From: Changshengia sp963803165
Lineage (GTDB): Bacteria > Chloroflexota > Dormibacteria > Aeolococcales > Aeolococcaceae
Reading direction: 5' to 3'
DNA length: 64,000 bases
Assembly (NCBI GenBank): GCA_963803165.1
Contig: CAWDLK010000002.1
Span: 372,001-436,000, forward strand
In this document: piece after piece, positions 42,438 to 50,786 of the stretch
Numbering within the stretch: position 1 is the stretch's first letter
How the letters are laid out: each line of letters opens with the position of its first letter
Translations under genes and position numbers: made by a program
The notes under the pieces: generated by a model
The model's input: the letters and a program-made list of their open reading frames with translations, nothing else
Databases searched by the model: none
What the model was told of the DNA's origin: nothing

Positions 42438-42986
42438 ATGCGCAAGGTTGTCGTGTACGAGCTGCTGTCCCTCGACGGCGTGGCAGAGCAGCCTTTCGAC
42501 TTCATCACCGACTTCGACGATGTCATGCGGGACAACCTCGGCCGCGTCATCGCAACCCAGGACGCCGTCCTGCTCGGGCGCCGGACCTACGACGACTGGT
42601 CGAGATTCTGGCCGACCAGTGCCATCCAGCCGTTTGCCGACTTCATCAACGGTGTTCAGAAGTACGTGGTGACCTCGACGCCGCTCAGCCAAGACTGGGC
42701 GAACACCACCGTCGTTGATGGTGGTCTCTCCGACCTGGTCTCCGATCTGAGGCGGCGCTCCGGCGGCGATGTCGGCGTGCACGGCAGCATCGCACTGACC
42801 CAATCCCTGCTCGAGCAGGACTTGGTGGACGAGCTGCGACTGGTGGTCGCGCCAGCGGTGACCATGCACGGTCGAAGGCTGTTCGAGAGGGGATTGTCCA
42901 GGCGGCTGACGCTGCTGCGCCACGTCGCCTCTCCGTCCGGCTGCCTCCTGCTCGACTTCCGTGTTGGGCGAACACCGGCGCCATGA
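42438..42986 (+). CDS. DHFR-fold (RibD C-terminal-like) reductase, second copy
   Basis: A 182-residue protein: KVVVYELLSLDGVAEQPFDF at the start, VLLGRRTYDDWSRFWPTS, KYVVTSTPLSQDWANTTVVD, GDVGVHGSIALTQSLLEQDL and VDELRLVVAPAVTMHGRRLF, all conserved RibD_C landmarks. NADPH-dependent reduction of an unknown substrate is likely. ATG 42438 follows GGGAG. The aldo-keto reductase begins 43 bp downstream, probably cotranscribed. Confidence 0.88.
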   Translation: MRKVVVYELLSLDGVAEQPFDFITDFDDVMRDNLGRVIATQDAVLLGRRTYDDWSRFWPTSAIQPFADFINGVQKYVVTSTPLSQDWANTTVVDGGLSDLVSDLRRRSGGDVGVHGSIALTQSLLEQDLVDELRLVVAPAVTMHGRRLFERGLSRRLTLLRHVASPSGCLLLDFRVGRTPAP

Positions 42987-43029
42987 CAACTCCGCGGCGC
43001 CCAAGCACGCGAGCCAAGGAGGGCTCGGG

Positions 43030-44016
43030 ATGAAGATGCGCAAGCTTGGAGGGAGCGGCCTCGAGGTCTCGGCCATCGGCCTCGGCTGCATGGGCCTGAA
43101 CTATCACCGTGGCCCCGCGCCGGACCGGAGGGAGATGATCGCGCTGATCCGCGCGGCGGTCGAGCGCGGGGTCACGTTCTTCGACACCGCCGAGGTCTAT
43201 GGGCCATACACCAACGAGGAGCTCGTGGGCGAGGCGCTGGAGCCGGTCCGGACGGGCGTGGTTATCGCCACCAAGTTCGGCTACGACCTCGGCCCTGGCG
43301 GATCGGGCGGCCTCAACAGCCGCCCAGAGCGCATCCGCCAAGTCGCCAAGGACTCGCTCAAGCGTCTGCGGGTCGACACCATCGACCTCTTCTATCAGCA
43401 CCGTGTCGACCCCGAGGTTCCGATCGAGGAGGTCGCTGGCGCGGTGAGGGATCTGATCGCCGAGGGCAAGGTCAAGCATCTCGGACTCTCGGAGCCGGGG
43501 CCCGAGACCATCCGCCGAGCGCATGCGGTCCAGCCGGTTGCGGCGGTCCAGAGCGAGTACTCCCTCTGGTGGCGCCTCCCTGAGGCAGACGTCCTGCCCG
43601 CCTGTGAGGAGCTGGGGATCGGCTTCGTCCCGTTCAGTCCGCTGGGCCGGGGCTTCCTCACCGGCAAGATCGACGAAACCACGACCTTTGGCGGCAACGA
43701 CAATCGCAGCACCCTGCCACGGTTCACCCCGGAGGCCCGCAAGGCGAACCGCCCCGTGGTCGCCCTCTTGGAGATGCTTGGCGACCGGAAGCGCGCGACG
43801 CCGGCGCAGATCGCGCTGGCCTGGCTGCTGGCGCAGAAACCATGGATCGTGCCGATCCCCGGCACCACCAGGCTTGACCGCCTCGAGGAGAACATCGCCG
43901 CCTCTTCCATCGAGCTCACGCCCGACGACCTGCGGAGCATCGACGCCACCTTCGCGCAGATCACCGTGGCGGGTGACCGATACCCCCAGGCAGAGGCAGA
44001 TCGCACCGGGCGGTAG
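43030..44016 (+). CDS. aldo/keto reductase
   Basis: A 328-residue (beta/alpha)8 AKR: MKMRKLGGSGLEVSAIGLGC, catalytic Asp/Tyr in FFDTAEVYGPYTNEELVGEAL, Lys in VVIATKFGYDL, His in IDLFYQHRVDPEVPIEEVAG, and NADPH end IVPIPGTTRLDRLEENIAA. It reduces aldehydes or ketones with NADPH. AAGGAGG lies 7 nt before ATG 43030. Together with the DHFR-fold gene it forms a small reductase unit; substrate unknown. Confidence 0.92.
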   Translation: MKMRKLGGSGLEVSAIGLGCMGLNYHRGPAPDRREMIALIRAAVERGVTFFDTAEVYGPYTNEELVGEALEPVRTGVVIATKFGYDLGPGGSGGLNSRPERIRQVAKDSLKRLRVDTIDLFYQHRVDPEVPIEEVAGAVRDLIAEGKVKHLGLSEPGPETIRRAHAVQPVAAVQSEYSLWWRLPEADVLPACEELGIGFVPFSPLGRGFLTGKIDETTTFGGNDNRSTLPRFTPEARKANRPVVALLEMLGDRKRATPAQIALAWLLAQKPWIVPIPGTTRLDRLEENIAASSIELTPDDLRSIDATFAQITVAGDRYPQAEADRTGR

Positions 44017-44058
44017 ACGCGCCGGCACGGAACCCAACCCGCCGGCGTCGGCGGACGG

Positions 44059-44637
44059 TCAGCCGAGCGAGGCGCTCGCTGCGCGCAGCTCGTTCAAGGC
44101 CTGCAACGTGTAGTGGGAGAGCTCGTTCTCGGCCTCACGGTCGCCCTCGGACCACTTGGCGTAGCCCCGCTTGAACGCGAGGACACCCAGCTCGCCTGCG
44201 AGCTGTGCCGTCGAGTCGGGCACGCCGCGGGCGATGAGGGCGGTTGTCATGGCGGCCGCGAGGCCGACGCTCTTGAGGGCGTCCCGCTCCTGGAGTTCCG
44301 TGCTGGCGGCGACGGCCGCCTTCATGCGGGGGCCGAGCTCGCGGTTCATCGGGCCCATCGCACTCGATACGCGCTCGAGACCGGCAGCGACCGCCTCGAG
44401 CGGGCTGGCACCGACGGGCGCCCTGGCGATCCCCTCGGCCAGCAGATGGCTGAGCGTCTCCTGTCCGGCCAGAAGGATGTCGCGCTTGTCAGGAAAATAT
44501 CGGAAGAAGGTGCTCCTCGTGACCCCGGCGCGCTCGGCGATCTGCGCCACCGTCGTGGCGTCGTACCCCTGCTCGGTGAAGAGGTCGACGGCCGCCACGA
44601 CGAGCCGTCCGCGCGCTCCTGGTTCCCACCGAGCCAT
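44059..44637 (-). CDS. TetR-family regulator
   Basis: A 192-residue TetR protein: RGRLVVAAVDLFTEQGYDAT, VAQIAERAGVTRSTFFRYFP, DKRDILLAG and a helical C-terminal ligand domain. It is divergent from the NAD-dependent epimerase gene over an 85-bp region containing two copies of the same operator (44651-44672, 44683-44704). It should repress itself and the epimerase; that target is now broken by insertion. Confidence 0.9.
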   Translation of the reverse strand: MARWEPGARGRLVVAAVDLFTEQGYDATTVAQIAERAGVTRSTFFRYFPDKRDILLAGQETLSHLLAEGIARAPVGASPLEAVAAGLERVSSAMGPMNRELGPRMKAAVAASTELQERDALKSVGLAAAMTTALIARGVPDSTAQLAGELGVLAFKRGYAKWSEGDREAENELSHYTLQALNELRAASASLG

Positions 44638-44650
44638 GACCCCATGCTAG

Positions 44651-44672
44651 CGATGGGACGTCTATTCCATCA
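44651..44672. promoter_or_regulatory. TetR operator copy 1
   Basis: CGATGGGAC-GTCT-ATTCCATCA: imperfect inverted repeat with 9-bp arms and 4-bp spacer, just before the tetR start. Same architecture as copy 2, 32 bp away. Confidence 0.5.
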
Positions 44673-44682
44673 CTCTGCAAAA

Positions 44683-44704
44683 TGATGAGACAAGTGTCCC
44701 ATCA
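44683..44704. promoter_or_regulatory. TetR operator copy 2
   Basis: TGATGAGAC-AAGT-GTCCCATCA: 9-bp arms with one mismatch and a 4-bp spacer, 18 bp before the epimerase ATG. The better of the two sites. Confidence 0.65.
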
Positions 44705-44722
44705 CTTCCCCAGGAGAGCCCC

Positions 44723-45247
44723 ATGCACGTCTTCATCACCGGTGGCACCGGCAGGATCGGCACCGCCGTGGTCGCCGAGCTGCTCGGCAACGGTCACACC
44801 GTCCTCGCGCTCGCCCGCTCCGACGCGTCCGGCCTGGCCCTCACCTCGGCCGGCGCCGAACCCCTCCGGGGAGATCTCGCCGACCTGAACGCCCTCCGCA
44901 CCGGCGCCGCTCAGGCCGATGGAGTGATCCACATCGCATTCGGTAACGACTTCAGGAATCCCGACGCCCTCGCCCAGGCGGTGGCCGAGGAGAGCGCCGC
45001 CCTCGCGGTCCTGGGCGAGCAGCTCCTCGGCAGTGACCGCCCCCTCGTCACGGTCTCGGGTACGCCACCCGTACCGGGCCGCGCCTCCACCGAAACCGAC
45101 CCTCTGCCGACCGGCGGGCCGGTCGGCGGTCGCAGCCGCGCTGTCATGGCGGTCCTGGACCTGGCTGTAAACGCTCACGAAGATGTCAGTCGGAAAAACC
45201 CACCCGAAACGTCAGTAGGCGCCGATGCTGGCACGGCTGTCTCGTGA
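44723..45247 (+). pseudogene. NAD-dependent epimerase/SDR, C-terminus lost to insertion
   Basis: The first 148 codons match an atypical SDR/epimerase: HVFITGGTGRIGTAVVAELL (NAD motif), DLADLNALRTGAAQADGVIH and VTVSGTPPVPG. The homologous sequence stops at about 45168 (AVLDLA). The rest of the frame to 45247 encodes the miniature element at 45176. The catalytic Tyr-x3-Lys and substrate domain (about 130-150 residues) are missing, and the remainder is not found beyond the insertion sequences. CAGGAGAG precedes the ATG. Confidence 0.8.
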
Positions 45248-45320
45248 GTTCAGGCGTCACTGACATATCAGTGAGCGTTCCTACTGACACTATCATGTTG
45301 TTTCCACTGACATCTTCGTG
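45176..45320. mobile_element. 145-bp miniature element with IS21-like multiple-repeat ends
   Basis: Inverted 15-bp ends CACGAAGATGTCAGT (45176-45190) and ACTGACATCTTCGTG (45306-45320) match exactly, with weaker pairing a few bases further in. GTCAGT/ACTGAC recurs at 45185, 45211, 45259, 45283 and 45306, pointing inward from both ends, like the multiple transposase-binding repeats of IS21-family elements. No transposase is present, so it would be a non-autonomous (MITE-like) derivative. No clear target duplication is seen. Confidence 0.65.
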
Positions 45321-45325
45321 GAGCT

Positions 45326-46752
45326 AACTTCAGGACTTGTGGAAATAGCCGCTGAGGACCCGGCGAAGCTGGGAACGAGGACGGCGTAGCCTTCCAGGTT
45401 GCTACCAACAACGAGCGACCCGTTACCAGCGGGTCGACCTGGAGGCCACGCCGTGTCTGCACGGTACCAAGTTCTGCCGCCGAGTGCACCTGTCCCCGCC
45501 CCCGACGACCTGATCGAGCAGTTGGTCCGGGAGGGCGCCCAGCGAATGCTCCATGCCGCTCTCAGCGCCGAGGTGGACGAGTTCCTGGGTCGGGCCCGCT
45601 ACCAGCGAGGCAGTGACTTCCGCGGCTATCGCAACGGCCACCTCCCGGCCCGGAGCGTCGGGGTGGGTATGGGGGCGGTGGAGATCCGCCAGCCCCGGGT
45701 CCGCGATCTTCCGGATGGGGTCGAGCCCTTCCGCTCCGAGGTTGTCGGTCGGTGGGAGCGGCGTTCCCGGACCCAGGGCCGGCTGCTCGCCCGCCTCTAC
45801 CTCGAGGGCCTGGCCACCGGCGACTTCGAGCCCGTCTTCCGCGAGCTGGTCGGGGCGACGGCGGCGCTCTCGCCGACCAGCATCCTGCGTCTCAAGCAGG
45901 AGTGGGATGACGAGTACCGGCTCTGGCGGGGCCGGCCGCTGACTGAGCGCTACGTTTACATCTTCGCCGACGGTCTCTACCTCAAGGCCGGGTTGGAGAA
46001 GGAGAAGACCGCCATGCTCATCGTCATCGGCGTCCGCGCCGACGGCCACAAGGAGCTGCTGGCCATGGAGGAGGGCTACCGGGAGAGCACCGCCTCGTGG
46101 GCCCAGGTGCTCCGGGGGTTGCGCGACCGCGGTCTCGCCGAGGCGCCGCTGGTGGCCGTCGCGGACGGGGCCCTGGGGCTCTGGGCCGCTCTCGACGACG
46201 TCTACCCGACGACCCGCCGCCAGCGCTGCTGGAATCATCGCGCCCTGAATCTGCTCGACACGCTGCCCCGGCGCCTGCATGGTGAGGCCCGCGGTCGGCT
46301 CCGCGCCATCCACGAGGCGCCGACCCGGGCGGACTGTGCCCGGCTGCGCGCCGCCTACTGCGTGGAGCTCCGGGCCAAGGGCCAGGACCAGGCCGCCGAG
46401 TGCCTCGAGCGCGACTGGGAGGACTTCGTCACCTTCTACGACTTCCCGGAGGAGCATTGGCTCCACCTGCGCACCAGCAACCCGATCGAGTCCGTCTTCT
46501 CCGGCGTGCGGCTACGCACCAACGCCGCCCGGCGGATGCGGGTCCGGGAGAACGCCCTCTACCTGGTCTTCAAGTTGGTGATGCGGCTGAGCACCAACTG
46601 GCGGGCGATCAACGGCCGCAACCAGCTGTCGCTCCTGCTCGCCGGCGACCGCTTCGTCGACGGCAAACTCCAACGTCAACCGTCTCAGGAGGGCGCTGCC
46701 GCATAGCTCATCTCACCGACTTGCTGGAAGGCTTTTCCACAAGTCTTGACAA
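45326..46752 (+). mobile_element. IS256-family insertion sequence, copy 1
   Basis: Terminal inverted repeats CTTCAGGACTTGTGGAAA (45328-45345) and the complement TGTCAAGACTTGTGGAAA (46751-46734) match at 15 of 18 positions and bracket the transposase gene. GAGCT lies just outside on both sides (45321-45325, 46753-46757), a possible short target duplication. It inserted directly beside the miniature element. Confidence 0.8.
45453..46706 (+). CDS. IS256-family transposase, copy 1
   Basis: A 417-residue transposase (mutator type): LIEQLVREGAQRMLHAALSA, FRGYRNGHLP, DDE residues in IFADGLYLKAG, AVADGALGLWAALDD and TSNPIESVFSGVRLRTNAAR, with the Cys-His site RQRCWNHRALN between. GTG 45453 begins the conserved N-terminus; the frame opens at 45399. 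Length is normal for the family and no break is visible, so the element may be active. Confidence 0.9.
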   Translation: MSARYQVLPPSAPVPAPDDLIEQLVREGAQRMLHAALSAEVDEFLGRARYQRGSDFRGYRNGHLPARSVGVGMGAVEIRQPRVRDLPDGVEPFRSEVVGRWERRSRTQGRLLARLYLEGLATGDFEPVFRELVGATAALSPTSILRLKQEWDDEYRLWRGRPLTERYVYIFADGLYLKAGLEKEKTAMLIVIGVRADGHKELLAMEEGYRESTASWAQVLRGLRDRGLAEAPLVAVADGALGLWAALDDVYPTTRRQRCWNHRALNLLDTLPRRLHGEARGRLRAIHEAPTRADCARLRAAYCVELRAKGQDQAAECLERDWEDFVTFYDFPEEHWLHLRTSNPIESVFSGVRLRTNAARRMRVRENALYLVFKLVMRLSTNWRAINGRNQLSLLLAGDRFVDGKLQRQPSQEGAAA

Positions 46753-46933
46753 GAGCTCCCAGCGAGGAGACCACAGCACTCCTCGAGTCCATCGAGGGTG
46801 GGCGGAGGGTGGTAGTGCAGTAGTGCCCTCAAGGAGCCGGGCCCTCGGCGGGACACCCTCCGCTGGGAGCACAATAACCCGCGTCCCGCCAGAAACGCGC
46901 GGGTCGAGGGTAGGCAGAGTGGAGGGGTCAGCA

Positions 46934-47827
46934 ATGACTTCGCTGCCAGTGGCGCGACTAACGGCCAATATGGCCGTCGTCTCAGACAACGGCCTGTGGT
47001 ACAGAGCAGAAGGTCAGTGGCTCCCCCTCTTGCCAGAGGCGGTCAATGAGCCTCGCAGCGGCGAGAGCACGCTAAGAGGTCACTGGTCGTCCCTCGTGCG
47101 AGGGTTGACGAATAAGCCAGGCTTCGGTGAGAGTAAGCTGCGGGGTGTCCCGCTGGACTTCATTACGGAAGAGCAACTGAGGGAGAACGGTGCGGCTCTT
47201 GCTCGGCTGATGCAGAAGGACCGTCTGTCCCTCGACGCGGCGGAGAGCAAACTGGGCCAGTACTGGTTCGACCACTCGGGAAATCAGCCCTCCGATGCCG
47301 GGCGCGCGTACTTCGATGGCTCGAAGGTTTACGTGGTATGGAAGACGTACCAGACCGCGTGGGTCACGTCGTCGCGGACGAAGGCGAAGAACGGCGGTCC
47401 GGACACCTCTTTGCAGACGAATCGGGTGCAGCTGGCTCATGGACTTCCACTGGCGGCAATCCAAGCTATTCGCCGGATCGTGGATGTCGACGGCATTACC
47501 GTTACCTTCTATCAAGGTGACGCGGATGCTGGCTTCACCGTGCGCGCATGCCGACCGTCGGAGCAGGTCGAACAGTACCTGACCGCGATCGCAGAGGCCA
47601 AGTCATCCGTGGAGATCAACAGTGACCCCAACGATAGTTACCTATCCCGGGATGATGGTGGCCGCCGGGCACTCATGCGCATCGCTCAGACAACCGGGGT
47701 CTTGCCGGTTGCGATCAGCGAGCACACTGCTCCAGCCAGGGTGAGCCTGTGTCCCGCCTGCAATGCACCGCTCCCGCCAGGAGCGCAACGGTGCTCGTTC
47801 TGCAACGCTTACATCCGCGGAGGCTGA
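46934..47827 (+). CDS. orphan 297-residue protein with C-terminal zinc ribbon
   Basis: I recognise no family for the main body. It has a polar, mostly beta-rich predicted core (YVVWKTYQTAWVTSS, VDGITVTFYQGDADAG) and a final zinc ribbon LCPACNAPLPPGAQRCSFCN (two C-x2-C pairs). There is no signal or membrane segment. GGAGGGG lies 8 nt before ATG 46934. GC content is visibly lower than its surroundings and codon choice includes rarer A/T-ended codons, fitting acquired DNA of the tRNA-Gly island. It lies 180 bp after IS copy 1. Confidence 0.65.
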   Translation: MTSLPVARLTANMAVVSDNGLWYRAEGQWLPLLPEAVNEPRSGESTLRGHWSSLVRGLTNKPGFGESKLRGVPLDFITEEQLRENGAALARLMQKDRLSLDAAESKLGQYWFDHSGNQPSDAGRAYFDGSKVYVVWKTYQTAWVTSSRTKAKNGGPDTSLQTNRVQLAHGLPLAAIQAIRRIVDVDGITVTFYQGDADAGFTVRACRPSEQVEQYLTAIAEAKSSVEINSDPNDSYLSRDDGGRRALMRIAQTTGVLPVAISEHTAPARVSLCPACNAPLPPGAQRCSFCNAYIRGG

Positions 47828-48064
47828 TCCGACCTGCATGCCCGACCGCCTCGTTGCGAGGTGCCGCGCCGCCAGAGTTGCGGCCGTGTTGGAGGGCAGA
47901 GAGACGGCCCTCGGCGTCATCGCGAGCTGAGCAGAGATGACGCCGCCAGTTAGTCAGTGGCCTGGGATAGCCAGCGCCTCCGCGAGCGCGGTCCCCGCCT
48001 CGGAGCGGACCATCGGCTCTAGAGAGCTACAGTGAGCAATCCCAGCGCAATACGAGGTGCAGCC
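47828..48064. other. island spacer without a convincing gene
   Basis: 237 bp between the zinc-ribbon gene and a truncated small ORF. No RNA, repeat or terminator signal stands out; composition is less GC-rich than the core. Confidence 0.35.
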
Positions 48065-48232
48065 ATGGCGCCCGGAGAGAACGCGCCCTCCCTCCCAGCC
48101 GAGGTGGAGGAGTCCATCCGTCGATGGCGCGACCTGGATTTGGGAGATGCGCGGGGCCGCGTCTGTCAAGGTGGTGTAAGAGAGACCGACGCCATCCGCG
48201 CGTCGATCGACTCGTTCACGCTGCTGCGGTGA
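48065..48232 (+). pseudogene. short ORF cut by the insertion sequence
   Basis: ATG 48065 starts a frame MAPGENAPSLPAEVEESIRR with acidic and Trp residues (RRWRDLDLGDARGR) that enters the inverted IS arm at about 48155 and stops at 48232. The first 30 residues look like the N-terminus of an unknown island gene whose rest was displaced. No family recognised. Confidence 0.35.
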
Positions 48233-48312
48233 TCGCGGGCAAGCCCTCCGTGTCGATGGTGGAGTAGGTCTTGGTGAGCAACTCGGCGCTCATGTAGCGG
48301 CGGCCCACGGCC
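48155..48312. repeat. 158-bp inverted copy of the right end of IS256-family element 2
   Basis: This segment is nearly identical (two or three differences) to the reverse complement of 49559-49716. It therefore contains an inverted copy of the transposase's last 33 codons plus the right terminal repeat (GTCTGTCAAGGTGGTGTAAG on this strand). It is the relic of a second, oppositely oriented element. Confidence 0.85.
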
Positions 48313-48364
48313 TCGGCCAGATGCCCGGTTAGCGTCCAGGGACGTGGTGTACGAGGAGCCTGAG

Positions 48365-49710
48365 GGTCTCCACAAAGGGAGAGACCACCGCCATCCTTTG
48401 AGGAAGCATCACCAACCTCGAGGAGACGACGGTGGCCACATCCAGCATGGATGCCCTGACCTGGTTCCGCAAGCAGGTGGAGGCGGCTGACGCCGACCTG
48501 TTGCGGGAGATGATCACGACCTTCGCCGGCGCCCTGATGAACGCGGAGGTCGACAGCCTCTGCGGGGCCGGCTATGGCGAGCGGACCCCGGAGCGGGTGA
48601 ACTCCCGCAACGGGTACCGGGAGCGGACCTGGGACACCCGAACGGGTACGATCGACCTGGCCATCCCCAAGCTGCGCTCGGGCAGCTACTTCCCGGACTG
48701 GCTCTTGGAGCAGCGCCGGCGATCGGAGCGGGCCCTGGTGGCGGTGGTGGCCGAGTGCTATGTCCGCGGCGTCTCCACCCGCCGGGTCGAGGGGCTGGTC
48801 CGGACGCTCGGCATCGAGCGGCTGAGCAAGTCCCAGGTGAGCGCCATGGCCCAGGAGCTGGACCCGATGGTGGCGAGCTTCCGCAACCGGCCGCTGGACC
48901 CCGCCGGCTACCCCTACGTCTGGGTCGACGCCCTGACCCAGCGGGTCCGCGAAGACGGCCGGATCGTCAACGTCTGTGCCGTCGTTGCCACCGGGGTGAC
49001 CGCTGAGGGCAAGCGGGAGATCCTGGGCGTCGACGTGGTCAGCGCCGAGGATGGAGCCGCCTGGACGGCCTTCCTGCGGGGCCTGGTGGCCCGAGGACTG
49101 CGTGGGGTCCGGCTGGTGATCTCCGACGCCCACGAAGGGCTCAAGAACGCCATCGCCGCCATCCTCGACGGCGCCAGCTGGCAGCGGTGCCGGACCCACT
49201 TCATGCGCAACCTGCTGAGCCGGGTGCCCCGATCCGCCCAGGCCGCGGTGGCCACCCTGGTGCGCTCCACCTTTGCCCAGCCCGACGCCACCTCGACCTG
49301 GGCCCAGCACGGCCGGATCGTGGAGCAGCTCCGCGAGCGCTTCCCGCGGGCGGCCGATCTGCTCGAGGAGGCGACCCCCGACCTGCTGGCCTTCACCGCC
49401 TTCGCCAAGGAGCACTGGCGCCAGATCTGGTCCAACAACCCCCAGGAGCGGCTCAACAAGGAGCTCCGTCGACGCACCGACGTGGTCGGCATCTTCCCCA
49501 ACCGCGACGCGGTCATCCGCCTGGTCGGGGCCGTGCTCGCCGAGCAGAACGACGAGTGGGCCGTGGGCCGCCGCTACATGAGCGCCGAGTCGCTCACCAA
49601 GACCTACTCCACCATCGACACGGAGGGCTTGCCCGCGATCACCGCAGCAGCGTGAACGAGTTGATCGACGCGCGGATGGCGTCGGTCTCTCTTACACCAC
49701 CTTGACAGAC
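48365..49710 (+). mobile_element. IS256-family insertion sequence, copy 2
   Basis: The right end is at the CTTGACAGAC terminus (about 49710). The left end is probably near GGTCTCCACAAAGGGAGAGA (about 48365), which shares GAGAGACC and CGCC with the right repeat read in reverse. The 5' flank carries the 158-bp inverted right-end copy instead of host DNA. GGCCG flanks the outermost ends. The element differs clearly from copy 1. Confidence 0.7.
48432..49655 (+). CDS. IS256-family transposase, copy 2
   Basis: A 407-residue mutator-type transposase: VDSLCGAGYGERTPERVNSR, NGYRERTWDTRTGTIDLAIP, catalytic Asp in YVWVDALTQRV and LVISDAHEGLKNAIAAIL, Cys-His in WQRCRTHFMRNLL, and Glu in NNPQERLNKELRRRTDVVGI. 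GAGGAG precedes GTG 48432. Frame intact at full length, so possibly active. The last 33 codons are duplicated in inverted form at 48155-48312. Confidence 0.92.
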   Translation: MATSSMDALTWFRKQVEAADADLLREMITTFAGALMNAEVDSLCGAGYGERTPERVNSRNGYRERTWDTRTGTIDLAIPKLRSGSYFPDWLLEQRRRSERALVAVVAECYVRGVSTRRVEGLVRTLGIERLSKSQVSAMAQELDPMVASFRNRPLDPAGYPYVWVDALTQRVREDGRIVNVCAVVATGVTAEGKREILGVDVVSAEDGAAWTAFLRGLVARGLRGVRLVISDAHEGLKNAIAAILDGASWQRCRTHFMRNLLSRVPRSAQAAVATLVRSTFAQPDATSTWAQHGRIVEQLRERFPRAADLLEEATPDLLAFTAFAKEHWRQIWSNNPQERLNKELRRRTDVVGIFPNRDAVIRLVGAVLAEQNDEWAVGRRYMSAESLTKTYSTIDTEGLPAITAAA

Positions 49711-49716
49711 GCGGCC
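49559..49716. repeat. right arm of the 158-bp inverted repeat
   Basis: Includes the transposase 3' end and the right terminus of IS copy 2; pairs with 48155-48312 over nearly its full length. Confidence 0.85.
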
Positions 49717-50191
49717 GATGCCCGGCGGTCACCTCACTTCGCTCCGCATGTTCCTTGCCGCACTTGCTGAGGGCTTCCTTGATGTGCTCCAGCGTCGGCC
49801 ACAGACCCACCGTGTGCCACTCCACGCCGCTCCTGGTCGACGGCCACTCGACGGTCGGCTCATCCTGCCCCGGCACCCTCTGGAACTCAGGTGCGTAAAC
49901 GGCGAGATACCAGTGCATGAGCGGGATCAGCTGGTGGACGACCTCGGGATGGCGGTGCCAGCAGTGCCAGGGCCACCACTCCACCAGGTCGTAGGCGTCG
50001 ACCAGCCATTCCACCCACCGGGCGAGATCCATCCACGCCTCGCGCAGCTGGTCCTTCTCGAGCCCGCTCCAGTTCCATCTGGGCAGCGGAAAGGCCGTAC
50101 TCCGCGGCTGACGCCGTACCAGGTCGGCGAGGCCGCCCAGGGTGTCCTCGATCGCGCCAATACGCCGCTCCAGGTCAGCGGTGTCCGCCAT
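49604..50191 (-). CDS. DUF4913-like accessory protein with IS-derived C-terminus
   Basis: ATG 50191 starts a protein with a helical N-terminus (ADLERRIGAIEDTLGGLADL) and a Trp-rich core (WVEWLVDAYDLVEWWPWHCW, VVHQLIPLMHWYLAVYAPEF) like DUF4913 proteins of actinobacterial plasmids and conjugative elements. At about 49716 the frame enters IS copy 2 and ends 36 codons later at 49604, so the natural C-terminus has been replaced. It starts 6 bp after the coupling-protein remnant. Function unknown, associated with conjugation modules. Confidence 0.55.
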   Translation of the reverse strand: MADTADLERRIGAIEDTLGGLADLVRRQPRSTAFPLPRWNWSGLEKDQLREAWMDLARWVEWLVDAYDLVEWWPWHCWHRHPEVVHQLIPLMHWYLAVYAPEFQRVPGQDEPTVEWPSTRSGVEWHTVGLWPTLEHIKEALSKCGKEHAERSEVTAGHRPRLSRWCKRDRRHPRVDQLVHAAAVIAGKPSVSMVE

Positions 50192-50196
50192 CTGGG

Positions 50197-50637
50197 TCAG
50201 GCTGCTCGCGTCTGCGCCGCGGCCACCGCTGCGTCGTACTCGCTCACGGCGGCCTCGAAGACGTGGCGGTCCTTGGCCGGCAGCTCCCATGGTCCGCGCA
50301 GCCGGACGTCGACGGGCGGCACTCCCCGGGTGAACAGGAGTCCCTCGCCCTCGCGGAGCTGGCGGATCTCTGCCGTGCTCAGCGCCGGCTCGCGGCGCTC
50401 ATTCCGGCCGCGACTGTTCCGGCCTGCACCGTCCGTGTGCTGGCTCGCTGACCACGATGTCACCTCGGGCAGCCAGCTCTGCACCATCTCCAGGTCGCTC
50501 TGCCAGCGCAGGCCGCGCAGGAACATGGTCGTCGTCATGGAGTTCGAGGATCTCGGCGGCTCCGTGGTCGCCGTACGCCCGCCGGAGCAAAACGGCGTTT
50601 CTGGCTCGATCTCGGTGGAGGCCTTACTCAGGTCCAC
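50197..50637 (-). pseudogene. C-terminal remnant of a TraG/VirD4-like coupling protein
   Basis: The frame (146 codons) contains MTTTMFLRGLRWQSDLEMVQ, SASQHTDGAGRNSRGRNERR, then EPALSTAEIRQLREGEGLLF and RGVPPVDVRLRGPWELPA. The last block is typical of the tail of conjugative coupling proteins, where a relaxosome-recognition domain ends in 'G-x-x-L-L-x-x-R-G-x-P-P'. Just upstream another frame encodes LRRAYGDHGAAEILELHDDD, which fits the same protein, so a frameshift near 50540 is likely. The ATPase domain is absent. Confidence 0.5.
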
Positions 50638-50786
50638 CTGGGCCGTCGAGGCGTCGTTCTGCGCGGTGCCCTGGTCAGAGAGGATGCTCTGCGCGTCACT
50701 GACTGCGGTCGGGCGGGCCCGTGGGAAGCCCCAGGAGGCCCGAAAAGCGGGCTGATGCGCCTTCTAATCACCGGTCTGCCGCCCGG

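Noticed and set aside
48216..49415. 399-codon minus-strand frame ending in a transposase-like C-terminus
   Set aside because: The transposase-like end comes only from the 158-bp inverted arm; the rest is antisense to transposase copy 2.
50738..50752. GCCCG/CGGGC hairpin as a terminator for tRNA-Gly
   Set aside because: Stem is only 5 bp and no T-run follows on the minus strand.
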